Below, one piece after another: positions 15,621-22,391 of a DNA stretch of 64,000 nt (position 1 is its first letter; every line of letters starts with the position of its first letter). The stretch covers positions 62,001 to 126,000 of the forward strand of contig JBFMDH010000005.1 of the NCBI GenBank assembly GCA_040754075.1, written 5' to 3'. A program made the translations under genes and the position numbers. A model generated the notes under the pieces. It did no database searches. It was not told the DNA's origin and saw only the letters and a list, made by a program, of their open reading frames with translations. The stretch comes from Acidobacteriota bacterium. GTDB lineage: Bacteria > Acidobacteriota > Blastocatellia > UBA7656.

Positions 15621-18509
15621 ATGGACGCTGAACGCTGGGCAAAAATCGATCAACTGCTTGAGCAGGCGATGGAATGCGCGCCGGAAACCCGCGCAGACTT
15701 TCTTGCCGCTGCCTGCGCAGGTGATGAGGAATTGCAGCGCGAAGTTGAGTCGCTGCTTGACGCACACTCCCATTCCGCATCTTTCCTGAGCACCCCGGCG
15801 CTCAGTGTGGCGGCGCAATATTTGATTGATGAAAAACCGGAATCGCTGATTGGGCAACAACTCGGCGCGTATCACATCATTTCGGTGCTGGGCTTTGGCG
15901 GCATGGGCGAAGTTTATTTAGCTCGCGATGAACGCTTGAAACGCAAACTGGCGCTCAAATTATTGCCGCAACAATTCACCCGCGAACCGGAGCGCGTGCG
16001 CCGCTTTGAACGCGAAGCCCGCGCCGCCTCGGCTTTGAATCATCCCAACATCATCACCATTTATGAGATTGGCGAGATGGCTGGAACCTACTTCATCGCC
16101 GCCGAATATGTTGAAGGTCAGACGCTTCGCCAACTGATTGAACGTGGCGCGCTCAGAGTCAAAGACACTCTGGAGATTTGCTCACAGATTGCTGACGCGC
16201 TGGTTGCCGCGCACGAAGCCGGGCTGGTTCATCGCGACATCAAACCGGAAAATGTCATCGCGCGCCCGGATGGTTATGTCAAAGTTTTGGATTTCGGATT
16301 GGTGAAATTAACCGAGCGCGTTTCACTCGAACAAAAGCCCAATCCGAGTGACCCGCACAAAACCAATCCCGGCACCGTGCTTGGCACCGTGGCTTATATG
16401 TCGCCCGAACAGGCTGCCGGTCTTGATGTTGACCATCGCAGCGACCTCTTCAGCCTTGGCGTATTGATGTATGAATTGCTCGCTGGCGTGGTGCCTTTCA
16501 AAGGCGTTACGACTGCGTCCATTCTCGATGCCATTATCCATCATCAACCGCCCGCGCTTGCCAGTGTAAAAAAAGACATCAACAGCGAACTCGAACGCAT
16601 CGTCAACCGCGCGCTCGAAAAAGACCGCGACCTGCGCTTTCAAACTGCCAATGATTTTTGCGCTGAGTTGAAACGTTTGCAGCGTGAACTTGATTCGGCG
16701 GCAATCAAGTCTACGGATGTCGCTACGAAATCAACAACCGTTCAATCATCAGGCGTGGTGTTGACCAGACCGATGCTTGCGTTGGCAGGGGTAATCTTTA
16801 TTTTGGTGGCGCTGCTTTTCGTCTGGGTGTTTACCGGAGCGAAACCGAATGAACCTTCGCCGTGGCTGGCGGCGCGTTCGACGCAGGTAACCGACTTTCC
16901 CCATGAAGAATTTTTTCCGAGCCTTTCACCCGACGGCAACACCATCGTTTATGGGCGGCGCACGGCAAATGGTTGGGACATCTTCAGGCAACGGGTGGGC
17001 GGCTTCAATGTGCAGAACCTGACTGAAAATTTTTCAGGCGATGACACGCAACCGGCATTTTCGCCAAATGGCGAATACATCGCTTTTCGCTCGGAACGCG
17101 ATGGTGGCGGCGTCTTTGTGATGGGGGCGTCGGGCGAATCGGTCAGACGATTATCCGATAGAGGTCCGGCTTTTCATCCCGCCTGGTCGCCTGACAGTCA
17201 GGAAGTAATTTTCACCGAGGAGCGATTCCGCGACCCGCGCGAACGCCAGGTTTCACCTCATCGTTTGTGGGCAGTTAATCTGAAATCCCTTGAAAAACGC
17301 CTGATTTCGACAAACGATGTCGTGCAACCCCAATGGTCGCCCAATGGTCACCGGTTGGCTTACTGGGCATCGGACGAAAGCAGCCAACGCGACATCTGGA
17401 CGATGACGCCGAAAGGTGAAAGCGCCGTGCGGGTTACCAACGATGCGGCGACCGACTGGAATCCCATCTGGTCGCCCGATGGCAAACAGTTGTATTTCGT
17501 CAGCGACCGTTCGGGCGGCATGCAATTATGGCGGGTCGCGATTGATGAAGCGACAGGACGTGCGCTAGCTGAGCCGGAACTGGTGCCGACCCCTTCAGCC
17601 TTCAGCCAGCACATCAGCCTTTCACGCGACGGCAAACGCCTGGCTTTCGTCAATGTCAGTCTCAAACGCAATCTCTACCGCGTCGAAATCGACGCTCAGC
17701 GCGAAAAGATTAGCGGTCAACCCAGGGCATTGACTTTGGGGTCGCGACAAGGAATGGATTTGGATATTTCGCCGGATGGGACGCGCCTCGTCTACACCAC
17801 CGTAGTCGATAATCACGAAGACCTGGTGTTACTAAACAGTGATGGCAACGGTGAACCGCAACTCCTGACCGATGATGAATACAAAGATCGCGGGCCGCGA
17901 TGGTCGCCCGATGGCAAGCGACTGGCTTTTTATTCAACCCGCAGCGGCAACTTTGAAATCTGGCTCATCAACGCCGACGGCACCGGTCTTCGCCGCTTGA
18001 CCGAATCAAATAATGAGAAAGCTTTCAACCCCCTGTGGTCGCCTGATGGTCGGCAGGTCAGTTTCACCAACCCCAAAGGCGAGACTCGCATCATCGAAGC
18101 GGACAAGACCTGGAGCGAACAGACGCCGCAACTCCTCAATCCGAAACGCGACCCGCCGTTGCAATTCTGGCCGGTTGTCTGGTCATCGGACGGCAGCAAA
18201 TTGCTCGGCGGCAGTAACCTCGAAGGGCAATCTCTGGTTCCGGCTGTCTATTCCTTTGCAACCGGCGAGGTGGAAAAGCTCAGTGATGTGGGCGGCGTTT
18301 CCATGGCATGGTTACAGGATAACCGCCGGGCGCTGTTCATTATCGATGGTACAGTCTTCATCACCGACACCGTGACGAAAAAGCACCGTCCGTTATTTTC
18401 AAGCCCACCCGACAGGATCATCGGTTTCCGGCTCTCACGCGACAACCGTTGGCTTTACTATATTCTGGAATCGGTCGAAGCCGACATCTGGTTGCTGCTG
18501 CATCAATGA
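15621..18509 (+). CDS. Receptor Ser/Thr kinase with WD40/TolB-like propeller
   Basis: This 962-residue protein has an N-terminal helical region (1-75) and a complete kinase: glycine loop GFGGMGEV (91-98), Lys113, HRDIKPEN (204-211) and DFG (224-226). One membrane span (MLALAGVIFILVALLFVWVF, near 380) follows, and about 560 residues of PD40/TolB-type beta-propeller repeats (recurring FSPDG, WSPDGK, ISPDGTRLVY) lie outside. It is expected to couple an extracytoplasmic signal or ligand to cytoplasmic phosphorylation. The ECF sigma gene directly upstream is the likely target or partner. No ribosome site is evident: the heptamer hairpin ends 8 bases before the ATG. Confidence 0.9.
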   Translation: MDAERWAKIDQLLEQAMECAPETRADFLAAACAGDEELQREVESLLDAHSHSASFLSTPALSVAAQYLIDEKPESLIGQQLGAYHIISVLGFGGMGEVYLARDERLKRKLALKLLPQQFTREPERVRRFEREARAASALNHPNIITIYEIGEMAGTYFIAAEYVEGQTLRQLIERGALRVKDTLEICSQIADALVAAHEAGLVHRDIKPENVIARPDGYVKVLDFGLVKLTERVSLEQKPNPSDPHKTNPGTVLGTVAYMSPEQAAGLDVDHRSDLFSLGVLMYELLAGVVPFKGVTTASILDAIIHHQPPALASVKKDINSELERIVNRALEKDRDLRFQTANDFCAELKRLQRELDSAAIKSTDVATKSTTVQSSGVVLTRPMLALAGVIFILVALLFVWVFTGAKPNEPSPWLAARSTQVTDFPHEEFFPSLSPDGNTIVYGRRTANGWDIFRQRVGGFNVQNLTENFSGDDTQPAFSPNGEYIAFRSERDGGGVFVMGASGESVRRLSDRGPAFHPAWSPDSQEVIFTEERFRDPRERQVSPHRLWAVNLKSLEKRLISTNDVVQPQWSPNGHRLAYWASDESSQRDIWTMTPKGESAVRVTNDAATDWNPIWSPDGKQLYFVSDRSGGMQLWRVAIDEATGRALAEPELVPTPSAFSQHISLSRDGKRLAFVNVSLKRNLYRVEIDAQREKISGQPRALTLGSRQGMDLDISPDGTRLVYTTVVDNHEDLVLLNSDGNGEPQLLTDDEYKDRGPRWSPDGKRLAFYSTRSGNFEIWLINADGTGLRRLTESNNEKAFNPLWSPDGRQVSFTNPKGETRIIEADKTWSEQTPQLLNPKRDPPLQFWPVVWSSDGSKLLGGSNLEGQSLVPAVYSFATGEVEKLSDVGGVSMAWLQDNRRALFIIDGTVFITDTVTKKHRPLFSSPPDRIIGFRLSRDNRWLYYILESVEADIWLLLHQ

Positions 18510-18510
18510 T

Positions 18511-19764
18511 TCAACGTTTCACTACCCGTTCCGGCACATCCGAGACATTTTCTTTCAACTGCCGCAAGGGTTCAAAGATATATTCAATCAACGAGCGATT
18601 GCCGATGACGATTTCCGCTTTGCCGCTCATGCCTGCCGCAAGCGGTCGCGATTGACCCTGTACGAACACTTCACTCTCGGTGATTTCAACGTGCGCTTTG
18701 AATGACGCGCCGCCCTGGGCTTCAACGCTGGTTGGGCTAAGCCACGCCACACGCCCATACCGCACGCCGAAGCGTTGATAAGGAAACGCATCATATTTCA
18801 ACTTCACGCCCTGACCGGTTTGCAATTTGCCGACTCCAGCTTCCGGGATTTTCAATTCCGCCTGCAAAGTTTCTCTGGCGTCAACCAGTTCAGCCACGAT
18901 TTCGCCTTCGTGCAAAACCGCGCCGCCACCCTTTACGTGCAGTCGCACAATGGTTCCGGCACACGGGGCAGTCAAGCGGATTTCATTGCCGTCGCTTCCT
19001 GCAAGTCCCGCCCGCAAAGCCGCGACGCGAATTTCGCCGGTGGTTGTCGCTTCTTTATAGCTGCGCTCTACCTCTTTAAATTCAGCGCGACGAGCCGCGC
19101 TTTCGAGTTTCAACTTTTCAATTGCCGCGCGCGTCTCTTGCTGTTCAGCAATGAGCTTTTCAAGTTCGGCTTGAAGACTGGTGACTTCAAGTTGCCGCCC
19201 AGTCCATTGGGCGCGACTGGCGATGCCCTGTTTGTAAAGTTTCTCGAAACTTTCTGCCATCTGTTTCAACAATTCCAACTGCTGGCGTTTGAGGGCAATC
19301 AGTCCTTCGAGGTGTTCGATGCGACCAGTGAGTTTGCGTATCTCCTGTTCATCGGCAAGCTGCCCGGCAGTGAATCTGGACTTCGCGTTGGTGAAACTTT
19401 CGCCCGCTCCCGCAAGCTGAGTTTGCATGGTCATGAGTTCTGCCGCGCGGTCGCCTGCGGATTCCGATTTAAGCGTCGCAATCACCTCGCCTTGATTGAC
19501 GGTTTGCCCTTCGCTCACGAACACCTGATTGACGATGCCCTGCCGCGTGGCTTTGATGGGGTCGGTTCCTCGCATCGGCACCAGCACGAAATCCGCGGTT
19601 ACGGTTTCGGGCAGTTTGATAACTACCGAGGCGACAGCCGCAATCAAAACAATGGCGATGATTGCGTAACTCAGTCCCCGCGCTACCCAGTGCGGCGGCG
19701 CAAACGCGAGAAATGCTTGAGCCATGCGAGGTTGGTTATTTGCCGTAGCTAAATTTGCAGCCAT
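18511..19764 (-). CDS. HlyD-family membrane fusion protein for peptide export
   Basis: This 417-residue adaptor has one N-terminal membrane span (LSYAIIAIVLIAAVASVVI, about 30-50). A lipoyl-like half follows (GIVNQVFVSEGQTVNQGEVIATL, near 75-98), then a long coiled coil (about 110-225), the second lipoyl half (LTAPCAGTIVRLHVKGG) and a beta-barrel domain. It bridges the inner-membrane exporter to the outer envelope. It is the last gene of the minus-strand unit headed by six VKGG precursor peptides, and it faces the C39 ABC exporter gene across the divergent control region. This context makes it part of a type I secretion line for those peptides. Its 3' end comes within 2 bases of the kinase gene's stop codon. 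Confidence 0.85.
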   Translation of the reverse strand: MAANLATANNQPRMAQAFLAFAPPHWVARGLSYAIIAIVLIAAVASVVIKLPETVTADFVLVPMRGTDPIKATRQGIVNQVFVSEGQTVNQGEVIATLKSESAGDRAAELMTMQTQLAGAGESFTNAKSRFTAGQLADEQEIRKLTGRIEHLEGLIALKRQQLELLKQMAESFEKLYKQGIASRAQWTGRQLEVTSLQAELEKLIAEQQETRAAIEKLKLESAARRAEFKEVERSYKEATTTGEIRVAALRAGLAGSDGNEIRLTAPCAGTIVRLHVKGGGAVLHEGEIVAELVDARETLQAELKIPEAGVGKLQTGQGVKLKYDAFPYQRFGVRYGRVAWLSPTSVEAQGGASFKAHVEITESEVFVQGQSRPLAAGMSGKAEIVIGNRSLIEYIFEPLRQLKENVSDVPERVVKR

Positions 19765-19855
19765 AATAAATCCCCTTTCTCAATGAACCGGGCTGTGAAG
19801 TTTCTCCTCTGAAGAAATTTGCTGTCCAGGGAGTAGCCTGCCGCATTGCCAGCGT

Positions 19856-20014
19856 TTATTTAGCGACGGGGGTTGAACTAAAAAGGTTTCCCATCAAGGC
19901 ACCTTCGTGCCTTGCCAGTTCTCCGGCTCTGGTCGCCTCGGCTTGTTCATCGGTCAACGGCAAATCGGTCAGTGATTCTTTCGCTTGGGTTTCACAATGG
20001 TTTTGTAAATTCAT
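19856..20014 (-). CDS. Leader peptide precursor 6 (degenerate cleavage site)
   Basis: This 52-residue precursor was found by translating the gap. AGGAG lies 8-9 bases before the ATG at 20014. The leader contains ESLTDLPLTDEQAEATRAGE, aligning with the VKGG leaders of its neighbours, but the double glycine is replaced by Ala-Gly-Glu. The tail LARHEGALMGNLFSSTPVAK is unlike the other cores and not recognised. If the C39 peptidase needs GG, this one may be cut poorly or act without cutting. It lies between precursor 5 and the HlyD gene. Confidence 0.65.
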   Translation of the reverse strand: MNLQNHCETQAKESLTDLPLTDEQAEATRAGELARHEGALMGNLFSSTPVAK

Positions 20015-20111
20015 TATCGGTATCTCCTGGTGATTAAAAGTTGGTTGTAATTAAACGTTTACTGAAATTCACGGATTGAGCGTTTGCGTGGTAACTTGAA
20101 AGACCAGAAAC

Positions 20112-20267
20112 CTATGAAGGCTGCTGATTACTTACCTGAACTTTGATATGCAACTCTCTGATTTCGAGTGGCCCGCCTTTCACGTCCATTGCCTGTGTGG
20201 GGTTGACGGTCATATCTTCAATCAAAGCTTGTTGATGATTGGCGTCACGATGGTCTTGATGGGTCAT
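20112..20267 (-). CDS. VKGG precursor peptide 5, DUF5908-like core
   Basis: This 51-residue precursor starts at ATG 20267, with GGAG 9 bases upstream; an ATG at 20282 is less well placed. Its leader has the family pattern QALIEDMTVNPTQAMDVKGG. The expected product after the double glycine is PLEIRELHIKVQVSNQQPS. The [LI]EIRELxIKxxV stretch resembles the start of DUF5908 small proteins as I recall them, without a search. There is no Cys or Ser/Thr pattern for lanthionine rings. Confidence 0.75.
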   Translation of the reverse strand: MTHQDHRDANHQQALIEDMTVNPTQAMDVKGGPLEIRELHIKVQVSNQQPS

Positions 20268-20306
20268 CAGACTGGTCTCCATTTCTGCATGGATTAAGGC
20301 GCGGCT

Positions 20307-20480
20307 TTAATCCGAGTATGAATGCAGCGCCAAGCCAATTTGCTTGAGATTATTTTGGCAAGTCGGGCCACCTTTGACATCGTCTCTGGTTTCCAGGTCG
20401 GTCAAAATATTTTCCTGTTCATTTGTGCGGTTTTCGGCAACCGGCAAACGGTTTAGATTTGTAATCGTTTGATTTTTCAT
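20307..20480 (-). CDS. VKGG precursor peptide 4, DUF1559-motif core
   Basis: This 57-residue precursor has AGGAG before the ATG at 20480. The leader ends ILTDLETRDDVKGG. The predicted product is PTCQNNLKQIGLALHSYSD. This is nearly the signature CxNNLKQIGLALHNYHD that follows the hydrophobic helix in DUF1559 prepilin-like proteins of Planctomycetes and relatives. There is no hydrophobic prepilin helix here and no room for a pilin domain. The preceding precursor supplies the upstream part of the same signature. Confidence 0.8.
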   Translation of the reverse strand: MKNQTITNLNRLPVAENRTNEQENILTDLETRDDVKGGPTCQNNLKQIGLALHSYSD

Positions 20481-20565
20481 GTTTCTCCTGTGGTTAATGA
20501 ATTTTGTTTGTGGCGCAGGCTGCTTTGGTGAGTCGCTCTATCAGCAGCCCGCGCGGGTGAACCGG

Positions 20566-20733
20566 CTAGCGAATTTTTTGCACGGCAGGCAGGAGTTGTC
20601 CAATGAGCACTCCGCCCTTGACCTGCGCCGGAGTTTCGCCGTCAACCGTCAGGTCAACCAGAGTTTCAGCCTTTGAATGGTCTTCGCCCTCGAATTGTTC
20701 ACGGCTTTCGGTTGTTTCAATCTGCTGTTTCAT
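20566..20733 (-). CDS. VKGG precursor peptide 3, LLPAVQ core
   Basis: This 55-residue precursor has AAAGGAG before the ATG at 20733. The leader is acidic and ends AETLVDLTVDGETPAQVKGG. The 14-residue product would be VLIGQLLPAVQKIR, matching the end of the DUF1559 prepilin helix (usually VLIALLLPAVQAAR). It is amphipathic or hydrophobic with a C-terminal basic pair. On its own it could also act as a small membrane-active peptide. Confidence 0.8.
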   Translation of the reverse strand: MKQQIETTESREQFEGEDHSKAETLVDLTVDGETPAQVKGGVLIGQLLPAVQKIR

Positions 20734-20801
20734 TTCACTCTCCTTTTACAATGGTTTGATTTTGCGCCAGACTTCGCGCTCTAAAATTGTCAGCGCAATG
20801 T

Positions 20802-20966
20802 TTAACTTCGCGGCGAGACGCCATCGACTCTTGCCCAGGCAAGCACGGTAACCCCGTGACCGCCTTTGATGTCGTCTGATTTCTCATCAGTCAGTTTCAA
20901 ATCGTCGAGCGCAGTTGCGTCTTCGATTTCGATTAAATTTTGTGGTTGGTTGTTGGTTTTTATCAT
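20802..20966 (-). CDS. VKGG precursor peptide 2
   Basis: This 54-residue precursor has a perfect AGGAGG 6 bases before the ATG at 20966. The acidic leader has a family-like pattern (LIEIEDATALDDLKL) and ends SDDIKGG. The product would be HGVTVLAWARVDGVSPRS. I do not recognise this core with confidence, though it shares the VDG step with the Hcp-like core of peptide 1. It contains no cysteine. Confidence 0.75.
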   Translation of the reverse strand: MIKTNNQPQNLIEIEDATALDDLKLTDEKSDDIKGGHGVTVLAWARVDGVSPRS

Positions 20967-21028
20967 CGGTTCCTCCTATTGATAAGCTTGTTAAATAGAG
21001 TTGTAGCGTTGAATCGTCAGGCTGAGGC

Positions 21029-21196
21029 TTACTCAATCCATTTTTCATGACCGCTACTGGTTACAGAGCCATCAACGCCTTCAACTCTCAAATAGATGGG
21101 TCCGCCTTTCACGACTTCGGCGTCGGCTTGAGTGACGGTCAAATCTTCAACCAGAGTTTGTTGATTGTGCGCTTCACCTTTATTTTGCTGATTCAT
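21029..21196 (-). CDS. VKGG precursor peptide 1, Hcp-like core
   Basis: This 55-residue precursor has AAGGAG 9 bases before the ATG at 21196; the upstream ATG at 21217 and TTG at 21220 lack a ribosome site. The leader is QQTLVEDLTVTQADAEVVKGG-like with a canonical double glycine. The product starts PIYLRVEGVDG and ends GHEKWIE, which matches the first strands of type VI tube protein Hcp (xxLKIxGIxGExxxxxHxxxIE). It stops where Hcp continues. It is the first gene of the minus-strand unit. Confidence 0.8.
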   Translation of the reverse strand: MNQQNKGEAHNQQTLVEDLTVTQADAEVVKGGPIYLRVEGVDGSVTSSGHEKWIE

Positions 21197-21281
21197 CTCG
21201 TTCGTCTCCTTGTTCATCAAAATTTTCTTTATCTCTTGAGCGCCTTAATCGCGCTCAACTGTTCAGGCGCAGCGCGCAGCC

Positions 21282-21324
21282 AAAAACTATCACCGTAAAA
21301 TATTTTTTTTCGATGATAGTTTTT
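21282..21324. promoter_or_regulatory. Inverted repeat in divergent control region of peptide locus
   Basis: AAAAACTATCACCG (21282-21295) and CGATGATAGTTTTT (21311-21324) form a 14-base inverted repeat with one mismatch and a 15-base A/T-rich spacer. It is centred between the minus-strand peptide unit and the plus-strand helper/exporter unit. It could be an operator for a dimeric regulator controlling both units, or a stem-loop in one leader RNA. Confidence 0.55.
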
Positions 21325-21368
21325 AAGCCTGCCTTTCGCCTGTACTCATGAAGGTATAGGGAAGTTGT

Positions 21369-22313
21369 ATGACGCTATTCAGCATCGCAAATCGCAATTT
21401 CGGCTGGGATGAAATCCGTATCGCCGCAACGGTCTGGAATGAATGGCAATCATTTTTTGAACAGACGCGGCAAGCGCTTGCCTGTTTATGTCAAGCAGAA
21501 AAGCGTCATCAATTGCCACAGGCTTTTGATTTACGCGAAGCCGCTCAGGCATTCCGCTATGCGCATAATTTGATTAGCGCCGAAGAGACCAACATCTGGC
21601 TGCGCCGGTGGCACATGACCGTTGAAGACTGGATGAACTGTTTGCGTAGCGAGTGTTTGCGAAAGCGTTTTGCCGGACAACTTGATGAACTCGTCGCCGC
21701 GCATCCTGTCAGCGATGAAGCGGTAGCCGGGGTCATCAAACATTACGCGATTTGCACAGACAATTTGCGACACTGGGCTTTCAAACTGGCAGGGCGGGCA
21801 GCGGTGGCGGCAAGCGCCAATCAATTTTTTACCATCGAATCGCCGGACAATTTGATTGCCTACATCGAAACGGAATTTGCGCGACAGCAAAAACAAGCGG
21901 TCACTCCGAAATTGATTGAAAGCAAAATCGCCAATCACCGCCTGGACTGGGTGCGCTTCGATTGTCGTTATCTGTGGTTTGCCGAAGAACGGGTGGCGCG
22001 TGAAGCCGCCTGGTGCGTGAGCGAAGATGGCATGACCTTGGATGAGGTCGCACACGATGCCCACAATCAAATCAAACCATGGACGGTTTACGCGGATGAA
22101 ATCGACCTGAAAGTTCGCCCTTACTTTCTTGCGGCGCGACAGGGCGATTTGCTGGGCCCGCTGAACATCTGGCAAGGCTTCCCGCTCTTTTCTCTTTTAA
22201 ATAAGCAACTGCCCGCAGCCGATGACTCACAAGTCCACGCCCGCGCCGAACAGGCAATTATTGCCAACTTCACAGAACAGGCAATGCGTGAACGTGTGCA
22301 GTGGCTAGCCTGA
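21369..22313 (+). CDS. Hypothetical protein of peptide-export locus
   Basis: This 314-residue soluble, mainly helical protein has no signal peptide. The N-terminal half has a rhythm like the helical chaperone part of SurA/PpiC-type proteins (EETNIWLRRWHMTVEDWMNCLR near 75-95). The rest (FDCRYLWFAEERVAREAAWCV, then a C-terminal segment with RPYFLAARQGDLLGPL) does not show a parvulin active site that I can name. It begins the plus-strand unit and is followed after 78 bases by the exporter gene, so a role in holding, selecting or maturing the VKGG precursors is likely. The family is not recognised; a peptide-maturation PpiC-like protein is one alternative. Confidence 0.6.
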   Translation: MTLFSIANRNFGWDEIRIAATVWNEWQSFFEQTRQALACLCQAEKRHQLPQAFDLREAAQAFRYAHNLISAEETNIWLRRWHMTVEDWMNCLRSECLRKRFAGQLDELVAAHPVSDEAVAGVIKHYAICTDNLRHWAFKLAGRAAVAASANQFFTIESPDNLIAYIETEFARQQKQAVTPKLIESKIANHRLDWVRFDCRYLWFAEERVAREAAWCVSEDGMTLDEVAHDAHNQIKPWTVYADEIDLKVRPYFLAARQGDLLGPLNIWQGFPLFSLLNKQLPAADDSQVHARAEQAIIANFTEQAMRERVQWLA

Positions 22314-22391
22314 TGAACCGCAGAATCATTGCGGAAAGCAGCAGGAGATAACCGATTCATGAAATCCTGATGATTGGTTTTGGAGATCAAC

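Noticed and set aside
19856-21196. The precursor peptides as lanthipeptides or other heavily modified RiPPs
   Set aside because: No LanM, LanBC, YcaO, radical SAM or other modifying enzyme is nearby. Only one core contains a cysteine.
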